Source: CAYTEO01 sp964436825
GTDB lineage: Bacteria; Krumholzibacteriota; Krumholzibacteriia; LZORAL124-64-63
Direction of reading: 5' to 3'
DNA: 64,000 nucleotides
Assembly: GCA_964436825.1 (NCBI GenBank)
Contig: CAYTEO010000002.1
Span: 1-64,000, forward strand
Below are positions 53,872 to 61,313 of the stretch, piece after piece; position 1 is the first letter of the stretch, and each line of letters starts with the position of its first letter. Below the pieces are notes generated by a model that was given only the letters and a program-made list of their open reading frames with translations, had not been told where the DNA came from and did not search any database. A program made the translations under genes and the position numbers.

Positions 53872-55188
53872 ATGGCGACCCGCACCGTGGTCATCGTCGG
53901 CAGGCCCAACGTCGGCAAGTCCACGCTATTCAACCGGATCGTGGGGCACCGGCGCGCCGTCGTGCACGAGACGCCGGGGGTCACCCGGGACCGGATCGTG
54001 GAGCTGACCGACTGGGCGGGTCACCCCTTCTGGCTCGTCGACACCGGCGGCATCGTCCCGTTCGGCGAGGAACTGGGCCAGTTCGACCGCCTGGTGACCG
54101 AGGTGGCCCACCAGGCCATCGCCGAGGCCGACGTCGTCATCTTCATGGTCGACGGATCGGGCGGGCTGTCCACCTGGGACGACGCCATCGCCGAACACCT
54201 GCGCCGCAGCGGCAAGCCGGTCGTGCTGGCCGTCAACAAGGTCGAGAAGGAGATCGACCGGATCGGGGTCGCCGAGTTCTACTCCCTCGGCCTGGGCGAC
54301 CCGATCGGCATCAGCGCCCTCCACGGTCATGACATCGGCGACCTGCTGGACCGGGTCGTCGCCGGCTTCCCCGCCGCGGAGACGCCGGGGCGCCCCTGCG
54401 ACTGCCACGTCGCCATCGTCGGCCGGCCCAACGTCGGCAAGTCGAGCCTGCTGAACCTGCTGGTGGGCAAGCGCGAGGCGCTGGTCAGCGAGATCGCCGG
54501 CACGACCCGCGACGCCGTCCACACCGACCTGCGCTGGCGCGGGCGGACCCTGCGGCTGATCGACACGGCCGGCCTGCGGCGCAAGTCGCGGGTCAAGGAG
54601 GCGGTCGAGTTCTTCAGCAACATGCGGACGCTGCGGGCGGTCGAGCAGTGCGACGTGGCCGTCCTGATGGTCGACGCCGCCGACGGCCCGGTGACCCAGG
54701 ACGCCAAGATCGCCGCCCTGGCCCACGACGCGGGCAAGGGGATCGTCGTCGCCTTCAACAAGTGGGACCTGGTCCCCGACAAGGACGCCAACACCCACCT
54801 GAGGGCCTGGGAGACCTTCCTGGACGAGGTCCCCTTCCTGGGATACGCCCGCTGGCTGACCATCTCGGCACTGACCCGGCAACGGGCCGGCCGGCTGCTG
54901 GAGATGATCTGGGACGTCCACCAGCAGCGACTGCAGCGCGTCGAGACCAGCGAGCTGAACGACTTCCTCCAGTCGGTCGTCGACCGCCAGCCACCCCGTT
55001 TCCACGCGGGGGGCACCGGCAAGATCTACTATGCCGCCCAGATCGGTGTCGCGCCGCCGACGATCGTCCTGTCGGTCAACCAGCCCCGTTTCTTCGACCG
55101 CAGCTACGTCCGCTTCCTGAACAACCGGATCCGGGAGAGGTACGGCTTCGCCGGTACCCGGATCTTCCTGAAGCTCAAACAGCACTAG
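53872..55188 (+). CDS. der: Ribosome biogenesis GTPase Der (EngA)
   Basis: Double-GTPase needed for 50S subunit maturation. The 438-residue protein has GD1 (P-loop GRPNVGKST about 10-18, VDTGGI) and GD2 (GRPNVGKSS about 184-192, IDTAGLRRKSRV, NKWD). A C-terminal KH-like domain (TSELNDFLQSVVDRQPPRF ... NQPRFFDRSYVRFLNNRIRERYGFAGTRI) completes it. In GD1 the guanine-specificity motif reads NKVE (bases 54235-54246) rather than NKxD; GD2 keeps NKWD. ATG 53872 follows CACGAGG. plsY follows after nine bases, its AGGAGG overlapping the der stop. Confidence 0.97.
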   Translation: MATRTVVIVGRPNVGKSTLFNRIVGHRRAVVHETPGVTRDRIVELTDWAGHPFWLVDTGGIVPFGEELGQFDRLVTEVAHQAIAEADVVIFMVDGSGGLSTWDDAIAEHLRRSGKPVVLAVNKVEKEIDRIGVAEFYSLGLGDPIGISALHGHDIGDLLDRVVAGFPAAETPGRPCDCHVAIVGRPNVGKSSLLNLLVGKREALVSEIAGTTRDAVHTDLRWRGRTLRLIDTAGLRRKSRVKEAVEFFSNMRTLRAVEQCDVAVLMVDAADGPVTQDAKIAALAHDAGKGIVVAFNKWDLVPDKDANTHLRAWETFLDEVPFLGYARWLTISALTRQRAGRLLEMIWDVHQQRLQRVETSELNDFLQSVVDRQPPRFHAGGTGKIYYAAQIGVAPPTIVLSVNQPRFFDRSYVRFLNNRIRERYGFAGTRIFLKLKQH

Positions 55189-55197
55189 GAGGGGTCC

Positions 55198-55896
55198 ATG
55201 CTGCTGATCGCCGTGCTCATCGTGGCCTACCTGCTGGGAGCGGTCCCCTTCAGCCTCATCGTCGCCCGCCGGGTCCGGGGGATCGACCTGACCCGTCACG
55301 GCAGCGGTAACCTGGGCGCCACCAACGTGTTCAGGACCCTGGGCCCGGTCTGGGGCATCCTCGTCCTGCTGTTGGACATGGCCAAGGGTGCGGCGGCGGT
55401 GGCCCTGATGACGAGCGTCACCGCCTCCTGGCCGGCCGGGCAACCCACCCCGCTGCACCTGCCGCCCGACGTCTGGCGGATCCTGGCCGGGTTCATCGCG
55501 GCGCTGGGTCACACGCTCTCGCCGTTCGTCGGCTTCCGGGGCGGCAAGGGGGTGGCGACCACGGCAGGCTCCTTCTTCTTCCTGGCGCCGTATCCCATGC
55601 TCGTGGCCTTCATCATCTTCACCGTCGTCGTGGCGACGACGCGGATCGTCTCCCTGGCCAGCCTGAGTGCCGCCTCGATCCTGCCGCTGGCGGTCTTCTG
55701 GTTCGAGCTGCGCAGCGAGGACTTCTCCTGGACCATCTTCTGGTTCACCCTGGCCATCAGCGCCTGGGTCATCGTCAAGCACCGGGCCAACATCCTGCGG
55801 CTGCTCTCCAACCAGGAGGCGCCGCTGACCACCGCCGCTCCGCCCGGCGCGGAGCCCCCCGCACGGGAAGGGGAGGAGGAGGAGGAGGAGTCGTGA
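55198..55896 (+). CDS. plsY: Glycerol-3-phosphate acyltransferase PlsY
   Basis: Membrane enzyme that acylates glycerol 3-phosphate from acyl-phosphate, the first step of phospholipid synthesis. The 232-residue protein has about five transmembrane helices and the three conserved loops: HGSGNLGATNVFR (about 34-46), GHTLSPFVGFRGGKGVATTAG (given in family order, about 103-123) and, near the end, VIVKHRANILRLL. A 30-residue Glu-rich tail (GEEEEEES) is extra. AGGAGG overlapping the der stop precedes ATG 55198. It overlaps gpsA (GTGA), the enzyme supplying its substrate. Confidence 0.96.
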   Translation: MLLIAVLIVAYLLGAVPFSLIVARRVRGIDLTRHGSGNLGATNVFRTLGPVWGILVLLLDMAKGAAAVALMTSVTASWPAGQPTPLHLPPDVWRILAGFIAALGHTLSPFVGFRGGKGVATTAGSFFFLAPYPMLVAFIIFTVVVATTRIVSLASLSAASILPLAVFWFELRSEDFSWTIFWFTLAISAWVIVKHRANILRLLSNQEAPLTTAAPPGAEPPAREGEEEEEES

Positions 55897-56906
55897 AAGC
55901 CGCCATCCTGGGCACCGGCAGCTGGGGCACGGCCTTCGGCCGGCACCTGTGCGCCCGTTGGGACGAGGTCGTCCTGTGGGGGATCGAGCCCTCCCAGGTC
56001 ACCGCCATCAACGAGCAGCACGTCAATCCGGCCTACTTCCCCGGGATCGTCCTGCCGGAGAGGATGCGCGCGACCCTCGACCTGGCGGAGGCCGTCGCCG
56101 GCGCCGACGCCGTCTTCGTCGTCGTTCCCAGCCAGGTCGTCCGGGAGACGGCCCGCCGGCTCGCGCAGGCGTCGCCGCCCGACGGTGTTCCCCTGATCTG
56201 CCTGAGCAAGGGACTGGAGCTGGCCACCCTCTCGCGCCTGAGCGTGGTCCTGGAGGAGGAGGCCGCCGTCGACGCGTCCGGCGGCCGCCATCCCGTCGGG
56301 GTCCTGCTAGGTCCCAGCCATGCCGAGGAGGTCATCGCGGAGCAGCCCACGGCCGTCGTCCTGGCCGGGCGGGGAGAGGGGTGGCTGCGCTGGCAGCAGC
56401 TGCTCAGCGGTCCCAGGTTCCGCATCTACACCAACCCCGACCTGGTCGGCGTCGAGTTCTCGTCCGCCTTCAAGAACGTCATCGCCATCGCCGTGGGGAT
56501 CTGCGACGGCCTCGGCTGCGGCGACAACACCCGCGGCGCCCTGATGACGCGCGGCATGCGCGAGCTGGCCCGCCTGGGAATCGCCATGGGCGGGCACTTC
56601 GAGACCTTCTACGGGCTGGCCGGCCTGGGGGACATGGTGACGACCTGCACGAGCCACCACTCCCGCAACCGCAACTTCGGCGAGGCCGTCGCCCGCGGCG
56701 AGCACGATCCCCAGTACCTGGCCGACCACAGTGCCCAGGTCGTCGAGGGAGTCCCGATGACCAGGGCCGCGTTGAAGTTGAGCGAGAAGCACGCCATCGA
56801 ACTTCCCATCACACGCGAGGTTCACGATGTGCTATTCTCCGGCAAGGATCCCCGTGAGGCGGTCGCCAACCTGATGGAACGCGCCCTTCGCTCGGAGATG
56901 GAGTAG
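55893..56906 (+). CDS. gpsA: Glycerol-3-phosphate dehydrogenase [NAD(P)+]
   Basis: Reduces dihydroxyacetone phosphate to sn-glycerol 3-phosphate for phospholipid synthesis. The 337-residue protein has the Rossmann motif ILGTGSWGTAFGRHL (about 4-18), VVPSQVVRETARRL, GLLGPSHAEEV-type segment (VGVLLGPSHAEEV), the catalytic Lys in SAFKNVIAIAVGICDGLGCGDNTRGAL, and GLAGLGDMVTTCTSHHSRNR. GTG 55893 overlaps plsY and is preceded by a GGAGGAGGAGGAG run that also encodes the plsY Glu tail. A MerR-type gene follows after three bases. Confidence 0.97.
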   Translation: MKAAILGTGSWGTAFGRHLCARWDEVVLWGIEPSQVTAINEQHVNPAYFPGIVLPERMRATLDLAEAVAGADAVFVVVPSQVVRETARRLAQASPPDGVPLICLSKGLELATLSRLSVVLEEEAAVDASGGRHPVGVLLGPSHAEEVIAEQPTAVVLAGRGEGWLRWQQLLSGPRFRIYTNPDLVGVEFSSAFKNVIAIAVGICDGLGCGDNTRGALMTRGMRELARLGIAMGGHFETFYGLAGLGDMVTTCTSHHSRNRNFGEAVARGEHDPQYLADHSAQVVEGVPMTRAALKLSEKHAIELPITREVHDVLFSGKDPREAVANLMERALRSEME

Positions 56907-56909
56907 CCG

Positions 56910-57335
56910 ATGGCCGAGCTGCCGGACAAGCTCTACTACACGATCCGCGAGGTCGCCGAGCACTGCGGCGTCGAGCCCCATGTCCTGCGCTACTGGGAGA
57001 CCGAGTTCCCCCTGCTGCGTCCCAGGAGGACACGCAGCGGCAGCCGTGCCTACCGCCGGCGCGACATCGAGCTGATCGCCGAGATCAAGGAACTGCTCTA
57101 CGAGCAGGGGTACCGTATCGAGGGGGCCCGACGCGTCCTGCGCGAGCGCCACCGGCGATCCCCCCAGCCGCCCCGCCAGCAGAGCCTCCCGTTCGCGGAA
57201 CTGGGCCACGCCGACCGGCTGGACCGGATTCGCGAGGAGGTACGGGAGATCCTGGAGCTGTTGCGGGAGATGGCCCCTCCCGGTGTCACGGGGACGGCCA
57301 CCCCGGATGGTGTGCAGCCGTCCCGCGAGCGGTGA
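56910..57335 (+). CDS. MerR-family transcriptional regulator
   Basis: 141-residue DNA-binding protein. Residues ~8-75 form the MerR winged helix (KLYYTIREVAEHCGVEPHVLRYWETEFPLLRPRRTRSGSRAYRRRDIELIAEIKELLYEQGYRIEGARRVL, cited by its ends KLYYTI and GARRVL), including the RYWE and RxYxxxD signatures. A short polar linker and a C-terminal amphipathic helix (DRLDRIREEVREILELLREM) may dimerise. No metal- or ligand-binding cysteines are present. MerR-like genes often follow gpsA or lie near tRNA genes in this kind of cluster; the target is unknown. ATG 56910 is three bases after gpsA. Confidence 0.9.
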   Translation: MAELPDKLYYTIREVAEHCGVEPHVLRYWETEFPLLRPRRTRSGSRAYRRRDIELIAEIKELLYEQGYRIEGARRVLRERHRRSPQPPRQQSLPFAELGHADRLDRIREEVREILELLREMAPPGVTGTATPDGVQPSRER

Positions 57336-57343
57336 AAACACCC

Positions 57344-57372
57344 TTGTCGCACGGGGCCGGGCGTATTAGATT
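57344..57372 (+). promoter_or_regulatory. Predicted promoter for tRNA-Pro(GGG)
   Basis: TTGTCG (57344-57349), a 17-base spacer and TAGATT (57367-57372). Initiation near 57379 coincides with the first base of the leader hairpin. Confidence 0.5.
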
Positions 57373-57378
57373 GGGCCC

Positions 57379-57405
57379 GCGTCCGGGGACCCGCTCCCCG
57401 GACGC
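57379..57405 (+). other. Perfect hairpin in the tRNA-Pro(GGG) leader
   Basis: An 11-bp perfect stem (GCGTCCGGGGA / TCCCCGGACGC) with a CCCGC loop ends 9 bases before the mature tRNA. There is no T run, so it is not a typical terminator; it may protect or guide processing of the precursor. Confidence 0.6.
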
Positions 57406-57414
57406 CCGACTGGT

Positions 57415-57491
57415 CGGGGCGTGGCGCAGTCCGGTAGCGCACTTGCATGGGGGGCAAGGGGTCGCCGGTTCAAATCCGGCCGCCCCGACCA
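57415..57491 (+). tRNA. tRNA-Pro (anticodon GGG)
   Basis: 77-base cloverleaf with encoded CCA. Acceptor stem CGGGGCG/CGCCCCG with discriminator A, the C1-G72 pair typical of bacterial tRNA-Pro; anticodon stem CTTGC/GCAAG with loop ATGGGGG (anticodon GGG, 57449-57451); T-arm GCCGG TTCAAAT CCGGC. Reads CCC and CCU. Confidence 0.97.
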
Positions 57492-57538
57492 GCACCACCT
57501 CTTCCTCCCAGTGCCACCACGGCGACGGGTGATCCCCC

Positions 57539-58339
57539 ATGGACAGCAGACACATCCTGGTCACCAACGACGACGGCATCTCCGCCCGGGGCATCGAACT
57601 GCTGGCCACGATCCTGTCCGAGATGGACGGGATCCGCGTCACCGTCGTCGCCCCGGCCCACCAGCAGAGCGCCACCAGCCACGCGCTGACCCTGCGCGAC
57701 CCCTTGCGCTACAGCAAGGTCGCCGAGGGACGCTATGCCGTCACCGGCACCCCCACCGATGCCGTCCTGGTGGGCGTGGAGCACCTGCTGCGCGACGACC
57801 CGCCGGACCTGGTGCTCAGCGGTGTCAACCACGGCTCCAACATGGGGGAGGACGTCACCTACAGCGGCACCGTGGCGGCCGCGCTGGAGGGGGCCATCCT
57901 CGGGCTGCCGAGCATCGCGCTCTCCTGCACCAGCCACCATCCAGTCCACTGGGAGGACGGGGTGGCCGAGGTGCTCCGCCACTGGCTGCCGGACCTGATG
58001 GAGGTCCGCTTCCCGCGTCCCGCGGTCCTGAACGTCAACATCCCCGATCTGCCCTGGTCCGGGATCCGCGGCCTGCGCGTCGCTCCCCTGGGGAGCAGGC
58101 GCTACCACGATGTCATCACCGAGCAGCAGGATCCCCGCGGGCGGCCCGTCCTGTGGATCGCCGGCGACGGGCCTGACTGGGAGGAGATTCCCGGCAGCGA
58201 CGCCATCCTCTGCCGCCAGGGCTACGTCGTCGTCACGCCCCTGCGGGTCGACCTGACCGACCGCGACGTGCTGCCCGAGCTGGCCGGCCTCGACCGTGAC
58301 CGTCCCGTCGCCGCGACTCCGCGGGAGGAGCGGACGTGA
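57539..58339 (+). CDS. surE: 5'/3'-nucleotidase SurE
   Basis: Metal-dependent nucleotidase/exopolyphosphatase of stationary-phase survival. The 266-residue protein has the metal-binding ILVTNDDGISARG start (Asp11, Asp12), VVAPAHQQSATSHALTL with the conserved Ser, TPTDAV, and SGVNHGSNMGEDVTYSGTVAAALEG, which supplies the Asn and the GTVxAA signature. The C-terminal part (NVNIPDLPW, DAILCRQGYVVVTPL) is typical. ATG 57539 is 47 bases after the tRNA with GGGTGATC upstream. It overlaps pcm (GTGA); surE-pcm is a pairing well known from proteobacteria. Confidence 0.97.
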   Translation: MDSRHILVTNDDGISARGIELLATILSEMDGIRVTVVAPAHQQSATSHALTLRDPLRYSKVAEGRYAVTGTPTDAVLVGVEHLLRDDPPDLVLSGVNHGSNMGEDVTYSGTVAAALEGAILGLPSIALSCTSHHPVHWEDGVAEVLRHWLPDLMEVRFPRPAVLNVNIPDLPWSGIRGLRVAPLGSRRYHDVITEQQDPRGRPVLWIAGDGPDWEEIPGSDAILCRQGYVVVTPLRVDLTDRDVLPELAGLDRDRPVAATPREERT

Positions 58340-58989
58340 AAGACTACGCCGTCGCCCGCCGTCGCATGGTCCAGCAGCAGCTCGTCCCGGCCGGCGTGAC
58401 CGACGAGCGCATCCTGTCGGTGATGGCCGAGATCCCCCGCCACCTGTTCGTCCCGCGGCTGCTGCGCCCCCGCGCCTACGAGTCCTGTGCCCTGCCCATC
58501 GGTTACGGCCAGACGATCAGCCAGCCTCTGATCGTGGGCCTGATGAGCATGCTGCTGGAGCTGCGGGGCGACGAGAAGGTCCTGGAGGTGGGGACCGGCT
58601 CGGGGTACCAGGCCGCGATCCTGTCGCGCCTGGCCGACCGCGTCGTCACGGTGGAACGGATCGAGCCGTTGGCCCTGCGTGCCGCCCGTCTGCTCGCGAA
58701 ACTGGGGATCGACAACGTCGACGTGCTGACCAGCGACGGAACCCTGGGCATCCCCGAGGAGGCCCCCTTCGACGCCATCATGGTCACGGCCAGCCCGGAG
58801 CAGCTGCCGTCCGAGCTGTTCCACCAGCTCGCCGAGGGTGGCCGCCTGGTCATTCCCATCGGCCCTCCCGACTCCCAGATCCTCTACCGCTACCACAAGC
58901 GGGAGGGTGAGCCCGTCATCGAGCGCTCGCTGCCGGTGCGGTTCGTCCCGCTGCTGTCCGGCGTCGTGCGGGAGGACGACGATGCGTGA
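58336..58989 (+). CDS. pcm: Protein-L-isoaspartate O-methyltransferase
   Basis: SAM-dependent repair of isoaspartyl residues in aged proteins. The 217-residue protein has RRMVQQQLVPAGVTDERIL, PRHLFVP, the PIGYGQTISQPLIVGLM motif (substrate region), the SAM-binding VLEVGTGSGYQAAILSRLA, VVTVERIEPL and the VTASPEQLP segment. GTG 58336 follows GGAGGAG and overlaps the surE stop. The 3' end overlaps the next gene by 8 bases. Length matches E. coli Pcm (208). Confidence 0.96.
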   Translation: MKDYAVARRRMVQQQLVPAGVTDERILSVMAEIPRHLFVPRLLRPRAYESCALPIGYGQTISQPLIVGLMSMLLELRGDEKVLEVGTGSGYQAAILSRLADRVVTVERIEPLALRAARLLAKLGIDNVDVLTSDGTLGIPEEAPFDAIMVTASPEQLPSELFHQLAEGGRLVIPIGPPDSQILYRYHKREGEPVIERSLPVRFVPLLSGVVREDDDA

Positions 58990-59491
58990 GGCCATCCTCC
59001 AGTGGGCGCAGACCCTGCCGCCGCCGCTGGCCGTCTTCCTCATCGCCACCCTGCCCGTTTTCGAGTTGCGGGGGGCCATCCCGTACGCGTATTCTCCCCT
59101 GGCCGGCCACTGGGGAAGTCTCCACCCGCTGCAGACCTGGCTGGTGGCGGTGGCCGGGAACTTCGTGCCGGTCGTCCCTCTGCTGCTGCTGCTGGGGCCA
59201 GTGGAGCGGAACCTGCGCCGGTTCCGCTGGATCGATCGGACCCTGGACTGGTTGTTCCGGCGGACCGAGAGCCGCAGCGCCCTGATCCGGCGGTACGAGT
59301 CGATCGGCCTGATCCTGTTCGTGGCGATCCCGGCGCCGATGACCGGCGCCTGGACCGGGGCCATCGCGGCCTATATGTTCAGACTGCCCTTGCGATTCGC
59401 CGTGCCATGTATCATCTTGGGCATCGCTTTGGCGGGCGTCGTCGTGACGCTCGTCTCGATGGGGGTCCTGCACCTCTGGTCCGTGGCATGA
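58982..59491 (+). CDS. COG2426-type small membrane protein (putative small multidrug export family)
   Basis: 169-residue membrane protein with about four helices. The P-PVFELRGAIPYAY segment (about 26-38, ELRGAIP being the family signature), a second loop with FVAIPAPMTGAWTGAIAAYMF (P-x-P-x-TGAW/G-A), and the helix between them define COG2426, annotated as putative small multidrug exporters without proven transport. ATG 58982 overlaps pcm and is preceded by GGGAGGACG. Its stop overlaps an ATG (59488) whose frame continues through the next tRNA gene. Confidence 0.85.
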   Translation: MREAILQWAQTLPPPLAVFLIATLPVFELRGAIPYAYSPLAGHWGSLHPLQTWLVAVAGNFVPVVPLLLLLGPVERNLRRFRWIDRTLDWLFRRTESRSALIRRYESIGLILFVAIPAPMTGAWTGAIAAYMFRLPLRFAVPCIILGIALAGVVVTLVSMGVLHLWSVA

Positions 59492-59526
59492 GGACCGCAC
59501 CGCAGGATCCCGTTCTCGGTTCCGGT

Positions 59527-59604
<78 letters not shown>

Positions 59605-59622
59605 CGGATCCCCTCTCTGCTG

Positions 59623-60234
59623 TTGCTGTCGATCCTCCTGCTGATCACCGCCGTGAGCGCCTCGGCCGCGAGCTCCGCGTGGTACGTCGTGCGCAAGGGG
59701 GACTACCTCGGCCGGATCGCCGAGCGGACCGGCACGACGGTCAGGGAACTGAAGCGCGACAACGGGCTGCGCGGCGACATCATCTATCCCGGCCAGAAGC
59801 TGCGCCTCGACAACCCCCTGCACCGCCGTCGGCGGCGCGACCTCCGCTGGCTCACCCCGGTCCGGGGCAGCCACCACCGCATCCTGCGCCGCTTCGGGAC
59901 CCAGCGCCGCGAGCGCCTGGCCATCCGTCGCACGGGCACCGACCTGGCCGTCCCTGCGGGCACCGCCGTCCGTGCACCGGAGACGGGCGTCGTCCGCTAC
60001 CTGGGCGAGCAGGACGGGTACGGGCTGATCCTCATCCTGGAACACGGGGCCGGCTACGCGACGGTCCTGGGGCCGTTCGACCCCGGGAGCCTGAAGGTCG
60101 AGACCGGACAGGTGGTCCTGCGGGGTGATCCGCTGGGGGAGACGGGACCGCCCGCCGACGGCAACGAGCCGTACCTGCACGTGGAACTGCGACGCGACAA
60201 CGAGGCCGTCGATCCGGGCCCGCTGCTGCCCTGA
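59623..60234 (+). CDS. LysM-LytM protein with degenerate M23 site (NlpD/EnvC-like)
   Basis: About 203-residue exported protein. A hydrophobic signal (LSILLLITAVSASA) is followed by a LysM domain (WYVVRKGDYLGRIAERTGTTVRELKRDNGLRGDIIYPGQKLRL, ends WYVV and KLRL) and a LytM/M23-type domain (TDLAVPAGTAVRAPETGVVRYLG, then YGLILILEHG and YLHVELRRD). The zinc ligands are changed: TGTD replaces HxGxD and YLHVE replaces HLHFE, so peptidase activity is unlikely. LysM plus degenerate LytM resembles NlpD/EnvC amidase activators. The start is uncertain: TTG 59623 is the first after the tRNA but lacks charge and a ribosome site; the frame is open back to ATG 59488 through the tRNA. Confidence 0.75.
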   Translation: MLSILLLITAVSASAASSAWYVVRKGDYLGRIAERTGTTVRELKRDNGLRGDIIYPGQKLRLDNPLHRRRRRDLRWLTPVRGSHHRILRRFGTQRRERLAIRRTGTDLAVPAGTAVRAPETGVVRYLGEQDGYGLILILEHGAGYATVLGPFDPGSLKVETGQVVLRGDPLGETGPPADGNEPYLHVELRRDNEAVDPGPLLP

Positions 60235-60260
60235 CCGCGACACCGACCAGGAGGTAGACC

Positions 60261-60779
60261 ATGCCCTGGCGCCAGCGCATCCGCGCCGTCCCCGACTTTC
60301 CCAAGCCCGGCATCATGTTCCGGGACATCACGCCGGTGCTCGAGGACCCGGTCGCCTTCGCCGCTGCCGTAGCGGAGATGGCCTCCCGTGTGGCCACGCT
60401 CCAGTGGGATCGCGTGGCCGCCCTGGAAGCGCGCGGTTTCCTGTTCGGCGCCCCCCTGGCCCTGCACTTCGACCGGGGCCTGGTCCTGTGCCGCAAGCCG
60501 GGCAAGCTGCCGCGGGAGGTCGCCTCGGTCGACTACGCCCTGGAGTACGGCACCGCCGGCCTGGAGATCCACACCGACGCCCTGGCGTCCGGCCAGAAGG
60601 TCCTGGTCGTCGACGACCTGCTGGCCACGGGCGGGACGGCGGCGGCGGCGGGGGAGCTGATACGGAGTCTGGGCGCCGAGGTCGCCGCCTACCTCTTCCT
60701 GGTCGAGCTCGAGGGCCTGGGGGGGAGGGAGAAGCTGACAGACGCGCCGGTGATTTCCCTTGTCAACCTGCCGGGCTGA
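60261..60779 (+). CDS. apt: Adenine phosphoribosyltransferase
   Basis: Salvages adenine to AMP with PRPP. The 172-residue protein has the IRAVPDFPKPGIMFRDITPVL N-terminus (about 7-27, ends IRAVPD and ITPVL), ALEARGFLFGAPLAL, RKPGKLP, the YALEYGT segment and the PRPP loop VLVVDDLLATGGTA (about 113-126). ATG 60261 follows CAGGAGGTAGACC. The promoter predicted for tRNA-Arg lies in its last codons. Confidence 0.97.
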   Translation: MPWRQRIRAVPDFPKPGIMFRDITPVLEDPVAFAAAVAEMASRVATLQWDRVAALEARGFLFGAPLALHFDRGLVLCRKPGKLPREVASVDYALEYGTAGLEIHTDALASGQKVLVVDDLLATGGTAAAAGELIRSLGAEVAAYLFLVELEGLGGREKLTDAPVISLVNLPG

Positions 60780-60788
60780 CCGTAGCTT
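60760..60788 (+). promoter_or_regulatory. Predicted promoter for tRNA-Arg
   Basis: TTGTCA (60760-60765) in the end of apt, a 17-base spacer and TAGCTT (60783-60788), the same -10 box as rpsT. Initiation near 60795 is about 22 bases before the tRNA. Confidence 0.5.
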
Positions 60789-60816
60789 TCCGCCGGATCA
60801 CATCCCCGCTGGAGGT

Positions 60817-60893
60817 GCCCCAGTAGCTCAGTTGGATAGAGCACTGGTTTCCTAAACCAGGAGTCACAGGTTCGAGTCCTGTCTGGGGCACCA
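60817..60893 (+). tRNA. tRNA-Arg (anticodon CCT)
   Basis: 77-base cloverleaf with encoded CCA. Acceptor stem GCCCCAG/CTGGGGC with discriminator A; D-arm GCTC AGTTGGATA GAGC; anticodon stem CTGGT/ACCAG with loop TTCCTAA (anticodon CCT); T-arm ACAGG TTCGAGT CCTGT. Reads AGG. The convergent PqqD-like gene ends 13 bases downstream; no terminator is seen. Confidence 0.97.
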
Positions 60894-60905
60894 GCGTTCC
60901 CCGCC

Positions 60906-61313
60906 TCACACCGGATCGTCCGCCCTGCCCGCGAAGGCGATGAAGCCGTTGCGCTGCAGCGTCACCAGGAAGAGCCAGACCCTGTCGGCCGCGTCCCGGG
61001 CATCGTCGGGGAAGGCGGCGACGAAGGCGCCGACCAGTTCCCCGATGCAGGTGCGGCCGTCGACACGGCGCCAGAGGAAGGTCCCGCGGGGGTCGAGCCG
61101 GACCCGGACGTGGGCCCGCTCTTCCGGCAGGCGGGGCTGCAGCCAGCGCGCCGCCAGCCCGCCGCGGAAACGGGGGACGAGCAGTTCGTCCCGGTCGGGA
61201 TCCTCCGTCGCGCGGCTGTCCACAAGGCGCACGGGGACGAGGGCGGAGACGTCCTTCCCCGCCCAGGGGGAAGAACGCCTCCGCGACGGCAACAGGCGCG
61301 ACAGCAGGCTCAT
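60906..61313 (-). CDS. PqqD-like (RRE-fold) protein
   Basis: 135-residue protein. After a basic N-terminus (RLLPSRRRSS) and a less conserved section, the C-terminal ~70 residues (VRVRLDPRGTFLWRRVDGRTCIGELVGAFVAAFPD and VWLFLVTLQRNGFIAF) match the PqqD fold: L-D-x-x-G-x-x-x-W-x-x-x-D-G-x-x-x-I and a closing L-x-x-x-G-x-I helix. PqqD domains act as peptide-recognition elements (RRE) in PQQ and RiPP synthesis, but free-standing PqqD-like proteins also occur without known partners. It overlaps the upstream OPT transporter by four bases (ATGA), so the two are almost certainly co-expressed. No precursor peptide or radical SAM gene is seen beside it. Confidence 0.78.
   Translation of the reverse strand: MSLLSRLLPSRRRSSPWAGKDVSALVPVRLVDSRATEDPDRDELLVPRFRGGLAARWLQPRLPEERAHVRVRLDPRGTFLWRRVDGRTCIGELVGAFVAAFPDDARDAADRVWLFLVTLQRNGFIAFAGRADDPV

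Noticed and set aside
57346..57378. The leader hairpin at 57379-57405 as a terminator for the MerR gene
   Set aside because: No T run follows it and the mature tRNA begins nine bases later, so termination there would silence the tRNA.
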